Source: Scilla litardierei
Taxonomy: Eukaryota; Streptophyta; Magnoliopsida; Asparagales; Asparagaceae
Length of the DNA: 64,000 nt
Reading direction: 5' to 3'
Assembly: GCA_030789695.1 (NCBI GenBank)
Contig: CM061142.1
Span: forward strand, 148,697,266 to 148,761,265
Shown here: positions 42,812 to 55,810 of the stretch, in pieces
How positions within the stretch are numbered: the first letter of the stretch is position 1
Layout: each line of letters begins with the position of its first letter
The notes under the pieces: generated by a model
Told to the model about the DNA's origin: nothing
Seen by the model: only the letters and a program-made list of their open reading frames with translations
Database searches by the model: none
Translations under genes and position numbers: made by a program

Positions 42812-45800
42812 TTGGAGGTGACAGCCGAGGAGGAGGAAGAGGGCGACCCTACGATCATACTTGGCGTAGAGGACGAGGTGACAGAGGAGCAACCACACTT
42901 GGAGACCGTGGAGGTGTCCCTTAGATCCGTGGTGGAATTTACTCCATATCACACCATGAAGCTAGTGGGCAGGTTGGCAGACCAGGAGGTGACGATATTG
43001 ATGGACAGTGGGGGCAACCCACAACTTCATCTCCAGGAAGTTGGTGGAGCAGGTGGGGTTAGAGGTGAGTGAGACAGCCACCTTCGGGGTGATTTTGGGC
43101 ACATGCCAGATGGAGGAGAGCAGGGGTGTCTGCAGGGCAGTGATTCTGGCAGTGCAGGGAGCTCAGGTAGTGGTGGATTGTTACCCCCTGGAGGTGGAGA
43201 AGGTTGACTTGGTGTTGGGGATGCAGTGGTTACAGACATTAGGCGACACCAAATTCAACTGGAAGATGCTGAGGATGGAGTATCGAGAGGATGGTAGGAC
43301 GGTGATTTTGCTAGGGGACCCCAGTCTGTGTTGCCGAGCTGCATCTCTGAAGTCCTTGGCTCGGGCAGTGTCGGTAGGAGGAGAGGCGTACTTTGTGTCT
43401 TATCAGGAGCTGGGGGCGGAGGCACAGGAGCAGGAGACGTCGTCGGAGGTGGAGTTGCTGGACAGCTATGGGCATGTGTTTCAGATGCCGCAGGGACTTC
43501 CGCCTTAGAGGGACCATGAGCACGCCATCGTGCTACGGGAGGGAGCAGCGCCAGTCAGCGTTCGGCCGTACAGGTACCCACATGTCCAGAAGGATGAGAT
43601 CGAGCGGTTGATCAGGGAGATGCTACAGGCGGGAGTGATTAGACCGAGTGTTAGCCCCTTCTCTAGCCCGGTGCTCTTGGTGAAGAAGGACGGTAGCTGG
43701 AGGTTCTGTGTAGACTACCGTTCCCTCAATAAGGAGACGGTGGCAGACCTTTTTCCTATACCGACGATAGATGAGTTGTTAGATGAGTTACATGGGGCGT
43801 CGATCTTTTCAAAGATTGGCCTAAAGACGGGATATCATCAGATCCAGATGAAGGCAGAGGATGTGCAGAAAACTGCTTTCAGGACTCATGAGGGGCACTA
43901 TGAGTTCCTCGTCATGCCCTTTGAGTTGATGAATGCGTCTGCTACATTTCAGTTATTGATGAACAAGATATTCCAGCCATACCTACGGCAGTTTGTCTTA
44001 GTGTTCTTCGACGATATATTGGTGTATAGCCGTACAGTGGAGGAGCACGTGCGAGACTTGGAGACTGTGTTGCAGGAGCTACAGGCCCACCAGCTGTATG
44101 CTAACAGGAAGAAGTGCACGTTCGCCCAGGCGAAGGTGGAGTACTTGGGGCACGTGTTTTCAGCAGCAGGGGTGACAGCCGATAGAAGCAAGATTGAAGC
44201 CATGCTAGATTGGCCGCGGCCGACTACACCGAGGGCGTTGCGGGGGTTTTTGGGCTTGACGGGATACTACCGCAAGTTCGTACAGGGTTACAGTATCATT
44301 GCATGGCCCCTGACAGAGCAGCTGAAGAAGGATGGGTTCCAGTGGAACGCAGAGGCGACTGCAGCATTCGAGGCATTGAAAAGGGTGATGACGACAGTAC
44401 CGGTTTTAGCTCTTTCCGACTTTAGCAGGCCTTTTGTGGTGGAGACCGATGCCTCGGGATACAGGTTGGGAGTAGTGCTGATGTAGGATCAGCGACCCGT
44501 GGCTTACTTTAGCCAGGTTTTGTCATCACGGGCGAGGCAGAAATCCGTGTATGAGAGTGAGCTGATGGTGATCGCCCTATCGATCCAGAAATGGCCTCCC
44601 TACCTGTTGGGGCGGCCGTTTATTGTGCGCACCGATCAGAGGTCGTTGAAGTATTTGCTGGAGCAGAGGCTGGTGGCAGCGGACTATCAGAAGTGGCTAT
44701 CTAAACTTGTTGACTACAAGTTTGAGATACACTATCGGCCGGGATTGGAGAACAAGGCTGCGGACGCACTATCACGGAGGGAGGCGGTTACCTCTTTGGC
44801 AGCCTTGTCAGTACCGATGTTAGCGGACTGGGATCCCTTATGGAGGGAGGTGGATACCGATGAGGAGCTATCTAGGATCCGGGAGGAGTTGGTTCAGGGG
44901 GTGGCTGAGCACCCGAGCTATTCTTTGGAGGGGCAGCGATTGTTGTATCGAGGGAGGCTAGTCATACCGCGGGATTCAGTATACAAACAGTTGATCTTTC
45001 AGAAGTTCCATGGGAGCGCGGTGGGGGGCCATTCAGGAGTTCAACAGACATATATGCGGGTGGCCATAGAGCTGTACTGGCGGGAAATGAAGAAGGACAT
45101 CGCTGAGATGGTGGCCAACTGTGACGTCTGCCAGCGTCACAAGTACCTGGCCATGGCACCGGCCGGACTGTTGCAGCCCTTAGCTCTTCCTGAGCAGGTT
45201 TGGGAGGGGATCAACATGGATTTCATAGAGGGTCTACCCAAGTCTGAGGGATACACTGTGATTTTGGTGGTGGTCGACCGTTTGAGCAAATACGGGCACT
45301 TCATTGGGCTGCGACACCCTTACACGGCAGTGACAGTGGCAACAGCCTTTGTACGGGAGGTGGTTCGTCTTCACGGGTTCCCACTTCTATTGTATCGGAT
45401 AGGGAAACGGTCTTCTTGAGCTAGTTCTGGAAGGAGCTGTTTAGGGTCCAGGGGACCGCTCTGCGAAGGAGTACATCTTATCACCCCAGACGGATGGACA
45501 GACGGAGGCCGTCAACAGGAGCGTTGAAACGTACCTTCGCTGCTTTGTGTCAGATTGCCTGAGGAGTTGGTATCGGTGGTTGGCATGGGCCGAGTACTGG
45601 TACACCACGTCCTTCCACTCTGCACCCCAGATGACGCCATTTCGGGTGTTGTACGGCAGGGACCCACCTACGTTGATCCACTACCGTAGTGGGTCGACAC
45701 CCGTATCGCAGTTGGACCAGTACCTTGAGGAGCGCGAGGGGATTTTGAAAGAGTTGAAGAAGCACCTTACGAGGTCACAGTAGCTGATGAAGGCGAAGGC

Positions 45801-46266
45801 GGATGGACATCACAGAGAGGTTGACTACGCGGTGGGATACCAGGTATTTCTGAAGCTGTGGCCATAGCGTCAGAGATCATTAGCACGGCGCCGGAACGAA
45901 AAGTTAGTTGCTCTCTTTTACGGGCCATTTCAGATAGAGGCGAAGATTGGGCCAGTGGCTTATAAGTTGACATTGCCCCCATGATCGTCATTGCATCCGG
46001 TTTTTCATGTCTCTCAGTTACGGCCGGCGGTTGGAGTACCTACGCCGGTAGCCACTCTGCCACCTACTTTGACAGCTGATTCGGAGGTGCTTATGGAGCC
46101 CCAGGATATTATACAGGTGCGGCGCATCAAGGGTGGGGGCCGAGAGGTGTTGATATGATGGGCGGGGCTGCCAGATCACGAGGCTACGTGGGAGCTGGAG
46201 GACACCTTCATAGCGCAGTTTCCAGATTTCAACCTTGAGGACAAGGTTCGATTTTGGGGGGAGTAA
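42812..46266 (+). pseudogene. Pol of the first chromovirus: protease, RT, RNase H, integrase, chromodomain
   Basis: Protease: ILMDSG then, after a frameshift, ATHNFISRKLVEQ (about 42990-43045). [42 protein letters not shown] and the catalytic [14 protein letters not shown] (near 44000-44030, both Asp present); the usual [12 protein letters not shown] is changed to [12 protein letters not shown]. RNase H: VVETDASG, then AYFSQVLSSRARQKSVYESE (44400-44580). Integrase: HGSAVGGHSG...CDVCQRHK zinc finger (45010-45140) and the [13 protein letters not shown] core; a frameshift precedes the second catalytic Asp. The chromodomain is near 46100-46240. In-frame stops occur at 43506, 44484, 45781 and 46156, among others. 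Confidence 0.88.
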
Positions 46267-46660
46267 TGATGTGGTCGTGTACCGCAGAAGGCGCAAGGAC
46301 TCGGGCGTGGGAGCGGTCTTGGGATCGACTTAGTGTTTTCATATGTGTTTTCATATTTTTGCTTTATGCATTACCCTTTTTGTGTTTAAGTCGTCGGTGT
46401 GTTTAGTAATTTGTTAGGAAGGTATTTAAAGGGTTGAACCCTAGTTGTATGGTTTATCCAATGATTGAGACAATCGTTATTTGACGGCTAGGGCTTGGGG
46501 GATTAGGCTTGATCTATTATCTCAAGGTAGGGAGAAGATCTACTCCAGTTTAGATCAAAAATTGTCTCTTTACCATTATCAATATCATTTCCACTTCAAA
46601 TTTCTTTTCATCTTCCACTAAAAATCTGAACTTTTGATACGATTAATCCTAATCGTATCA
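46267..46660 (+). repeat. 3' LTR of the first chromovirus
   Basis: 394 bp, TGATGTGG...CGTATCA, about 23 differences from the 5' LTR by eye. It is preceded by TTTTGGGGGGAGTAA. Confidence 0.92.
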
Positions 46661-46665
46661 TAGTC

Positions 46666-49600
46666 CCAGTCTGTACGGCCTCCACCACCGATTATGCCTT
46701 TTAGTTAGAGCTCAATGGCCTCGTATGAAGTCTGTTCTCATTAGTGAAAGTGGCTACACTAAACCAGTGGGGGAGATGTATCCCTACTAGTTTCAATAGC
46801 ATCACTTCCTATAATATTTAAATAATATTTCCTGATTCTTATGGATAAAAGGGCTCCCTATTCCTTGATGCGTCCTATTGCAGCCTGAATGTCAGCACTT
46901 TGATGAGTATCATGGTGTTCAGCCATGAAGACTAAATGAATTTAGACCAAGGGTAATCGTGGTCTTACACTTACAGTAGTAAACTCCATGTATCTGGTAG
47001 TGTTTTGCACACTAAGGTGCCAGCTGGCAGTGTCAAATGGGTCTAGTTATGAAAGTACTAGCATTTTCCAGCATCTTCTTGGCACCCTGAAATCGATCTC
47101 CAGCTATTACCATCAGAGTGCTCTCTGTATCTTCCTGGGCAAGCTTTGAGGACTTAGCAGCATTACGCTCATTTCGTTTCTTAGATTCAACAATATAGTG
47201 TAATCAAGTCAATGGAGCTTCAACCCTCGACTGTGTTGAGTTTTCCTGTATGCATTTTCCTCTAATAGACATTTGAGATGATGAATCTCTTTGACATAAG
47301 ATTTTGTCTCTATTTCTTGACTGCTAACAAGAGAGCTAACATTTCAATTTTTTAGGATGAAAATAGTCTTCTTTCGATGTAGTCATAACTTGTCAAAGCA
47401 GTCGGTAAATTACAGTTACTGTTCTTAAAACCATCACATTCCAATACAGACAGTTTTTGAAATGTGGTAATTGTGATGCAGCACTATTCATAGCTTTCAA
47501 ACCTTTTAAATGCCTTTTACAATTTGTGGACCTACATAGGACTTGTTCTTCTTAGCGACTTCTGTTAGGAAGGTGTAGTTTAAACACCTTGCAAACTTGT
47601 TATAATAAGCTGTGAGGGTTAAAATACATCTCCACGTTCTCGATATGATTGCAACTGGTCAACCCGGCCACTCATTGGATCTTCTTACGGTCCATTTGTT
47701 ATTTCACCGTTGGACTGTATGGCTTAGACATGTTCTTTGCCAAACTGAAGTTCCTTTTAGTATACAAATTATTTGTTCCGAGAATTTCTAGAAACTTTCT
47801 ATAATCCAACATGCTTTTTTTGACAAGTATATCGCCAAAGATTGCTGAACCAGTCTCCTTAAATAAGGCCTAAAGAACTGAACCATGATGGAGGGGAGTA
47901 AAAGGAGGCATCTATAGGGCCAAAAAACATTACCGAATCCTCGAGTGCCTCATGTGTCTGGAAGGTGATGTCAAAACCTGATTCAATTTAACTACTTATA
48001 TTGTCCAGGGCACCATAAAGCTTGTTAAACGACTAATGCATTTGATGAGTTGGTTTGGTTACTTTTTATTCACTATTAGTTGGTTTATACATTTACTAGG
48101 TTCAATCTGCCTGCCCCACTGTATAAACGGGTGAAGAGTATCACTGGACGGGCCATATGGTACCAACTTCAAGCTTTTGAACAACGTTTCTATCCCATTT
48201 TCTTCTCATATGGATGATTGTAAGCCTTGCTTCTTGCTGTTTTAGCCCTATTTATCAGGAAATACAATGTTCACATCCGTCTTTAAGGGATGGGGTTTAT
48301 CGCCGCCTCTTATAAAATAGATCTGTAGTTTTGTTAGGTTACTAGCTGCTTAAGTGGTTGTGTAACTTGTTTCAATAGATCTGTAGTTTTTGGTAGGTTA
48401 CTAGCTGTAATGGTCTTAACCTAAAGTTGTAGTATTTTTTATAAAATACATTGTTAAAAATATCAAATTTTTACTCAATTTAATTTTTCAACATTCTGAA
48501 ATAGCTGCTTGATTGGTTGTGTGACTTTTGTCAATAGTCTAGCTAAGCTGCTACAGAGACCCTTTTGTGTTTGTTTTCATCATCTTGTCAACTGCACAAT
48601 TGTCACAAATTGCAAGCCTTTAAGTTGCAGGTGCTATTTCAAATCTACTTCTGACATTGGTTACACCTACTCCTGTAGAAGCTTTCCATCCAGCAGACAT
48701 GAAGCACTGTCTGACATCCACCATGGAGAAGAAGTGGACATATGTAGTGGCTCTTAGTGGAGAACATAGAATTGCTAGAAACTGTATATTAGCTGGGGAT
48801 CTCTTTAAATCAGACCGATCTCATCCACTTGAAATTTTTTGTACAAGTTGTTCATTCCACTTTATAATAGTCATGGGTTTTGTAGCTCTAGGAGAAAATT
48901 CCATACTTGTGAGCAAAGAAATTTAGAGTTGAGGGAAAAATCCATTCTAAAAAATGAATACATCCCGCACAGCAAAAAGTAATTCTTTGAGAAGGGAAAT
49001 CACGAAAAGCAAGAAGCTAGCGGATGGAAGATTCTGAAAGCCTAGATTATTTCTCCTATCATGTAGGAAATTCAAGCTTCATCATTGCTCTAGAGTTATG
49101 GAATACTGATACGCTGTGATATGCATATGCCGATACATAATATTGCAACATTTCAAGGTACCTATACATCATGTTTATGACAACTAAAATTTTTTATATG
49201 AACATTATTTGATTGGTACAAGGTCTGAAGGGGTTTATAGTTAGCTTTTTGATGCTGAAGGAGTTAAAAGTAAATTTCATGAAAGGGCGTGATCAAGCAA
49301 AATAGTTCAAGGTATGTGGCGGTGAATGTAATTATAATCCAACAAGACTTAAAATGCTAATAAACATGTACGTCTATACCAACATTTACCTTCCGCGCCA
49401 TTCTTTTCTGATGGTTCTGTTTTGAGCTGGGAATAATATCATTGAAAGAAGGCTGCCAACTATAGGTGGTTAAGATGATGATGCCCACTAAAATGTCAGT
49501 GTCCACATCCTCCTTCCCCTTCCCATCTGTTTCTTACTCTTTGTTTTCCCCCTTCTATTCAAGTAATTGCTAGATCTTATGCAAGCTTAGCAATCATTTG

Positions 49601-49901
49601 GGATATCAGATCAGATTATGTTTGAGAGATCAGATCGGATACTCTTTCAATGTAATTCTCTTATTATTTGTAGCTTGCTTCTTGCAGTCATTGCCAGAGT
49701 AGCTGTAGTTACCATCATTTCTTGTGGTCATCAATAACTGAGACCACGGTAATCAAATAAGGAGAGAGGTTGTGGTCATAAAACAACCTGAGTAACTAAT
49801 TGGATCCATTATTCATGTGCTCCCGCTTTTCTCTGGCCATGACTATGTAAAAGTACAACACATGTGCATCCAAGGAAAAATTAACCATGACTATGACATG
49901 T
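46666..49901. other. Intron sequence between chromovirus insertions
   Basis: No gene or element boundary could be established. A short frame at 48657-48830 (with FHPADMKHCLTSTMEKKWTY) looks coding-like but was not identified. The sequence either side of the first chromovirus was once continuous at the tagtc target. Confidence 0.4.
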
Positions 49902-49906
49902 TATTC

Positions 49907-50287
49907 TGATGCGGTCGTGTACCGAAGAAGACGTAAGGACTCGGGCGTAGGAGAGGTCGTGGGATCAACTTAGTATTTCCTAGTTTTGCTTTATGCACTA
50001 CCCTTTTTGTGTTTAAGTTGTCGGTGTGTTTAGTAATTTGTTAGGAGGGTATTTAAAGGGGTTAACCCTAGTTGTGTGAGGGATCGAAAAATTGAGACAA
50101 TCGTCATTTGACGGCTAGGGTTTGGGGGATTAGGCTTGATCCATTATCTCAAGCTAGGGAGAAGATCTACTCCAGTTTAGATCAAAATTGTCTCTTTATC
50201 GTTATCAATTCCAATTCCACTACAATTTTCTTTTCGTTCTTCCACTAAAAATCCGAACTTTTGATTCGATTAACCCTAATCGTATCA
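49907..50287 (+). repeat. First LTR of the tandem array
   Basis: 381 bp, TGATGCGG...CGTATCA. A primer-binding site, TGGTATCAGAGT (one base off TGGTATCAGAGC), follows at 50291. Confidence 0.92.
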
Positions 50288-50313
50288 ATTTGGTATCAGA
50301 GTAACAAGATCTA

Positions 50314-51960
50314 ATGGCGGGAACTAGGGCAAAGACGGCGGCGAAGCTTGTCGAGGAGAAATTCGACGGCAAACTTGACGAAGTAAACAAGCGGATCGAT
50401 GGGCTTCAAGGAGAGATCAGAGACATCCACCAAGAGATGAAAGGGCTTGCGAAATCCACCGACATTCAAGACTTCCTTCAAGCTTTTCGTCAACAACTCC
50501 CGAATCTGAAATTAGGGCTTCGACGTCGACGAATCTGAATTTTTCTTCAGATCTAGGGCAACGAGGGATCCGGCGTACGAGGAGCCAGAACAGCGGACCG
50601 TGAAATTTTGGGAGGCCAACGACGCAAATCGGCAAACGGCGGGAGCATTTTTGGGGGGCGGTGGCCCCGGTCTGCCAGGGGCCGTGCGCCCCTCCTACAG
50701 GCCGCGCGACCCTGCGCGGCCCAGACTGGGCCGCGCAGAGCCGTGCGGCCCTGTATGGGATCGCGCCGACCCCCGCCGGGGTCTGGCGGCCCGCCAGACC
50801 CCCAGCGAGGGCCGACGAGGCCGGAATGACGCCGGCGGGGCCCTGGCGACACGCCAGGGGCCCCGCACAGCTGCGACAGCCCCCGGGGGCTATGTGGGGG
50901 GGGCAGACAGGGGTCCTCCGGTCTTTCCTTGGGCAGGGATGGAGCGTTGGAGACTTTGAGGCACGCCAAGGAGAATGTTCGGAGACTTCAGGAGACCGGG
51001 GAGGATGTGGGGGCACGTCCCGGAGTATGAGGAGTATGCACGCTATGCCGACGACCCTCAGGCGGAGGAGGCATGAGGTGATGGAGATGCATGGGATGCT
51101 GAGGAGCAGAGGGCTGCTGAGAGGGCCCGGGAGGAGATTTGGGGAGCGTATGGGCAGCCAGATCGGCCCAGATGGAGGTTGGAGGAGTCTGCTCGTCCGA
51201 GATACCAGGAGGGACAGCGGGGGGAGGCCCACGTGGTGATGGTGGACCAGATTGCCGGTTGAGGAAGCTGACCATGCCCCCTTTTGAGGGAAAGGATCCA
51301 AATGCTTGGATCTACAAGGCGGAGAGGTACTTCGATGTGTTGGGGTTGTCTGAGGCGGAGAGGATGCAGACTGTGGCGTGTGCTTTGAGGGGAAAGCCTT
51401 GGTGTGGTTCCGTTGGAGCCACGGCAGCGGCATATCCGCACTTGGATAGAGTTGACGGAGTGTCTTATGGAGAGATTTCAGGAGACACATGTCAGTGGCC
51501 TATTTGAGCAGTTGTATACACTGCGACATGAGGGGGCCGGGAGGGAATATGTGGAGAAGTTTGAGCGGCTTGCGAGCCGAGTAGAGGGAGTTTTCGCTGA
51601 GTCCTTAAAAGGAAATTTCCTAAAGGGCCTCAAGCCACAGATCAGAGCCGAGCTGCGTGTTCAAGAACCCAGAGGATTGTCTGCCATGATGAGGATAGCC
51701 AAGAAGGTGGAGGACAAGCTGGCGGAGGATAGGAGGGCGAGGGGAGCTTGGGGAGGATCTGTTTTGTGGAGCTCGGCAGTGACAGGGGCACACAAGGCTC
51801 CTACAGGTGCATTGACACCAGCGAGAGGGACTGGGCCGGAGACACGTGCGGGGGGTCAGACCCGCAGGATGACAGAGGCAGAGATGCGAGAGCGCATGGC
51901 TAAGGGGCTGTGTTTCAAGTGTGACAAGCGGTTCACACCGGTACACATGTGTGCGGGACG
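50314..51960 (+). pseudogene. Gag of the first unit in the tandem array
   Basis: It opens MAGTRAKTAAKLVEEKFDGK and has the same order as the first chromovirus: coiled-coil N-terminus, GC-rich segment (50640-50925), acidic block, gag core (PFEGKDPNAWIYKAERYFDV) and knuckle CFKCDKRFTPVHMC near 51915-51956. The knuckle His region is altered (GHRC to VHMC). Several frameshifts interrupt it, for example at about 51378 and after the first 74 codons. Confidence 0.82.
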
Positions 51961-54900
51961 AGCCATGCAGTTGGAGGTGGCTGCCGAGGAGGAGGAAGAG
52001 GGAGACCCCACGTTATACTTGGCATAAAGGACGAGGTGACAGAGGAGCAGCCACACTTGGAGACCGTGGAGGTGTCCCTTAGCTCCGTGGTGGGATTTAC
52101 TCCATATCACACCATGAAGCTAGCAGGCAGGGTGGCGGATCAGGAAGTGACGATATTGATAGACAGCAGGGCGACCAACAACTTCATCTCAAGGAAGTTG
52201 GTGGAGCAGCTGGGGCTAGAGGTGAGTGAGACAGCCACCTTTGGGGTGATTTTGGGCACAGGCCAGAGGGAGGAGAGCAAGGGTGTCTGCAGGTCGGTGA
52301 TTCTGGCAGTACAAGGCACTCAGATAGTGGCGGATTGTTACCCCCGGAGTTGGAAAAGGTGGACGTGGTGTTGAAAATGCAGTGGTTACAGACCTTGTGC
52401 GACACCAAGTTCAACTGGAAGGTGCTGAGGATGGAGTATCGGGAGGATGTGAGGACCGTGGTTTTGTTAGGGGATCCCAGCTTGTGTTATCGCGCGGCTT
52501 TTCCGAAGTCCTTGTCTTGGGCCGTACTAGTGGAAGGAGAGGCATACTTCGTAACATATCAGGAGTTAGGGGCGGAGGCGAAGGAGCAACAGACGCCACC
52601 AGAGTTGGAGTTGTTGGACAGTTGTGTGCACGTGTTTCAGATGCCGCAGGGACTTCCACCCCAGAGAGACCACGAGAATGCCATTATGCTGCGTGAGGGA
52701 GCGGCTCCAGACAGCGTTCGGCCCTACAGGTACCCACATGTTCAGAAGGATGAGATCGAACGATTGATCAGGGAGATGTTACAGGCGGGGTGATACGACC
52801 GAGTGTTAGTCCCTTCTCCAGTCCAGTGCTGCTAGTGAAGAAGGACGGTAGCTGGAGCTCAACAAGGAGACAGTGGCAGATCGCTTTCTCATACCAGTGA
52901 TAGATGAGCTGCTGGATGAGCTACATGGGGCGTCGATCTTTTCGAAGATTGACATGAAGTCGGGGTATCATCAAATCCGGATGAAGGCAGAGGATGTGCA
53001 GAAGACTGCCTTCAGGACTCATGAGGGGCACTATGAGTTCTTCGTCATGCCTTTTGGGCTGACGAATGCGCCTGCTACATTTCAGGCGCTGATGAACAAG
53101 ATATTTCAGCCATAACTTCGGCAGTTTGTCTTAGTCTTCTTCGACGACATACTGGTGTACAGCCGTACGGTGGAGGAGCACGTACGAGATCTGGAGACGG
53201 TGTTACAGGAGTTACAGGCTCACCAGCTTTATACAAACCGGAAGAAGTGCACTTTTGCTCAGGAGAAGGTGGAGTATTTGGGGCACGTAGTTTTGGCAGA
53301 TGGGGTGGCAGCGGATAGAACCAAGATTGAGGCCATGTTAGATTGGCCGCAGCCGACTACGTTGAGGGCGTTGCGAGTATTTTTGGGCTTGACGGGATAC
53401 TACCGCAAGTTCGTGCATGGTTACAGTACCATTGCATGGCCCCTGACAGAGCAGCTGAAGAAGGATGGGTTCCAGTGGAACGCGGAGGCGACTGCAGCAT
53501 TCGAGGCATTGAAAAGAGCGATGACGACAGTACCGCTTTTAGCTCTCCCCGACTTTAGCAGACCTTTTGTGGTGGAGACTGATGCCTCAGATACGGGTTG
53601 GGAGCAGTGCTGATGCAGGATCAATGATCCGTGGCTTACTTTAGCCAGGTTTTGTCATCACGAGCGAGGCAGAAATCCGTGTATGAGAGCGAGCTGATGG
53701 CGATCGTCCTATCGATCCAGAAGTGCCGTCCTTACCTGTTGGGGCGGCCGTTTATTTGCGCACAGATCAGAGATCGTTGAAGTATTTGCTGGAGCAGAGG
53801 CTGGTGGCGACGGAATATCAGAAGTGGCTATCTAAACTTGTTGACTACAAGTTTGAGATACACTATCGGCCGGGATTGGAGAACAAGGCTGCGGAGGCGC
53901 TATCACGGAGAGAGGAGGTTACTTCCTTGGCAGCCTTGTCAGTACCGCTGTTAGCGAAGTGGGAGCCCTTATGGAGGGAGGTGGATACCGATGAGGAGAT
54001 ATCTAGGATCCGGGAGGAATTGGTTCAGGGGGTGACTGAGCACCCGGGCTATTCTTTGGAGGGGCAACGACTGTTGTATCGAGGAAGGCTAGTCATACCG
54101 CAGGCTTCAGTGCACAAACAGTTGATTTTTCAGGAGTTCCATGGGAGCGCAGTGGGGGGCCATTCAGGAGTCCAGCAGACATATATGCGGGTGGCTAGAG
54201 AGCTGTACTGCCGGGGAATGAAGAAGGACATCGCTGAGATGGTAGCCAGCTGTGACGTCTGCCAGCGTCACAAGTACCTGGCCATGGCGCCGGCCGGACT
54301 GTTGCAGCCCTTAGCTCTTCCTGAGCAGGTTTTGGGAGGGGATCCGCATGGATTTCATCGAGGGGCTACCCAAGTCTGAGGGATACACGGTGATTTTGAT
54401 GGTGGTCGACCGTTTGAGCAAGTACGTGCATTTCATCGGGCTGCGTCACCCTTACACGGCAGTGACAATTGCTACGGCCTTTATACGGGAGGTGGTTCGT
54501 CTCCACGGGTTCTCCACTTCTATTGTGTCGAATAGGGATACGATCTTCTTGAGTCAGTTCTGGAAGGAGCTGTTTAGGGCCCAGGGGACCGCCCTGCGGA
54601 GGAGTACAGCTTACCACTCCTAGACGGATGGACAGACGGAGGTCGTCACCAGGAGCGTTGAGACGTACCTTCGCTGCTTTGTGTCAGATTGTCCGAGGAG
54701 TTGGTATCGGTGGTTGGCATGGGTCGAGTACTGGTACAACACGTCCTTCCACTCTGCAGCCCAGACGACGTCATTTCAGATTTTGTACGACAGGGACCCC
54801 ACCTGCGTTGATCCACTACCGTAGCGGGTCGACACCCGTGTCGCAGTTGGATCAGTACCTCGAGGAGCGAGCGGGGATTTTGGAAGAGTTGAAGAAGCAC

Positions 54901-55402
54901 CTTACGAGGTCTCTGCAGTTGATGAAGGCAAAGGCGAATGGACATCGCAGAGAGGTTGACTACGCGGTGGGAGACCAGGTATATCTGAAGCTGAGGCCAT
55001 ACCGTAAGAGATCATTAGCACGGCGTCGAAACGAAAAGTTAGTCGCTCTCTTTTACGGGCCATTTCAGATAGAGGCGAAGATTGGGCACGTGGCTTATAA
55101 GTTGACATTGCCCCCAGGATCGTCATTGCATCCGGTTTTCCATGTCTCTCAGTTACGGCGGGCGATTGGAGCACATACCCCGGTAGCCACTCTGCCACCT
55201 ACTTTGACAGCTGATTCAGAGGTACTTATGGAGCCCCATGATATTATACATGTGCGGCGCATTGAGGGTGGGGGCCGAGAGGTGTTGGTACGATGGGAGG
55301 GGCTGCCTGATCACGAGGCTACGTGAAGCTGGAGGACACCATCATAGCACAGTTTCCAGATTTCAACCTTGAGGACAAGATTCGATTTTTGGGGGAGAGT
55401 AA
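51961..55402 (+). pseudogene. Pol of the first unit in the tandem array
   Basis: The protease reads ILIDSRATNNFISRKL: the D-S-G triad is D-S-R. The RT has lost about 22 bp exactly where WRFCxDYRALN should be (near 52856), and a frameshift lies just before it. Later RT motifs ([43 protein letters not shown] near 53140) survive apart from a TAA at 53113. RNase H, the integrase zinc finger (HGSAVGGHSG...CDVCQRHK), [13 protein letters not shown] and the chromodomain (near 55250-55325) follow with frameshifts and a late TGA at 55324. It could not be translated through. Confidence 0.85.
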
Positions 55403-55784
55403 TGATGCGGTCGTGTACCGCAAAAGGCATAAGGACTTGGTCGTGGGAGAGGTCGTGGGATCGACTTAGTATTTTCCTAGTTTTGTTTTATGCACTACCC
55501 TTTTTGTGTTTAAGTTGTCGGTGTGTTTAGTAATTTGTTAGGATGGTATTTAAAGGGGTTAACCCTAGTTGTGTGAGGGATCGAAAAATTGAGACAATCG
55601 TCATTTGACGGCTAGGGTTTAGGGGATTAGGCTTGATCCATTATCTCAAGCTAGGGAGAAGATCTACTCCAGTTTAGATCAAAATTGTCTCTTTATCGTT
55701 ATCAATTCCAATTCCACTACAAATTTCTTTTCGTTCTTCCACTAAAAATCTGAACTTTTGATACGATTAACCCTAATCGTATCA
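55403..55784 (+). repeat. Middle LTR of the tandem array
   Basis: 382 bp. It serves as 3' LTR of the first unit and 5' LTR of the second. A GGGGGAGAGTAA purine tract lies upstream, and TGGTATCAGAGC (55788-55799) downstream. Confidence 0.92.
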
Positions 55785-55810
55785 ATTTGGTATCAGAGCA
55801 ACAAGATCTA

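Larger units (their letters stand above)
40759..46660 (+). mobile_element. Ty3/gypsy chromovirus (Reina-like), complete, 5.9 kb, decayed
   Basis: Two 394-bp LTRs (40759-41152 and 46267-46660, about 94% alike by eye) are flanked by a perfect target duplication, tagtc, at 40754-40758 and 46661-46665. A perfect initiator-Met primer-binding site, TGGTATCAGAGC, is at 41156-41167, and a G-rich purine tract precedes the 3' LTR. The internal region has gag, protease, RT, RNase H, integrase and a C-terminal chromodomain. Short LTRs, total size and the chromodomain suggest the Reina clade (inference). Multiple stops and frameshifts make it non-functional. Confidence 0.93.

Noticed and set aside
50417..51490. 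357-codon minus-strand frame (and similar long antisense frames at 41420-42331 and 56012-56901)
   Set aside because: They are antisense shadows of gag through its GC-rich segment, where stop codons are rare; the sense strand carries recognisable gag motifs.
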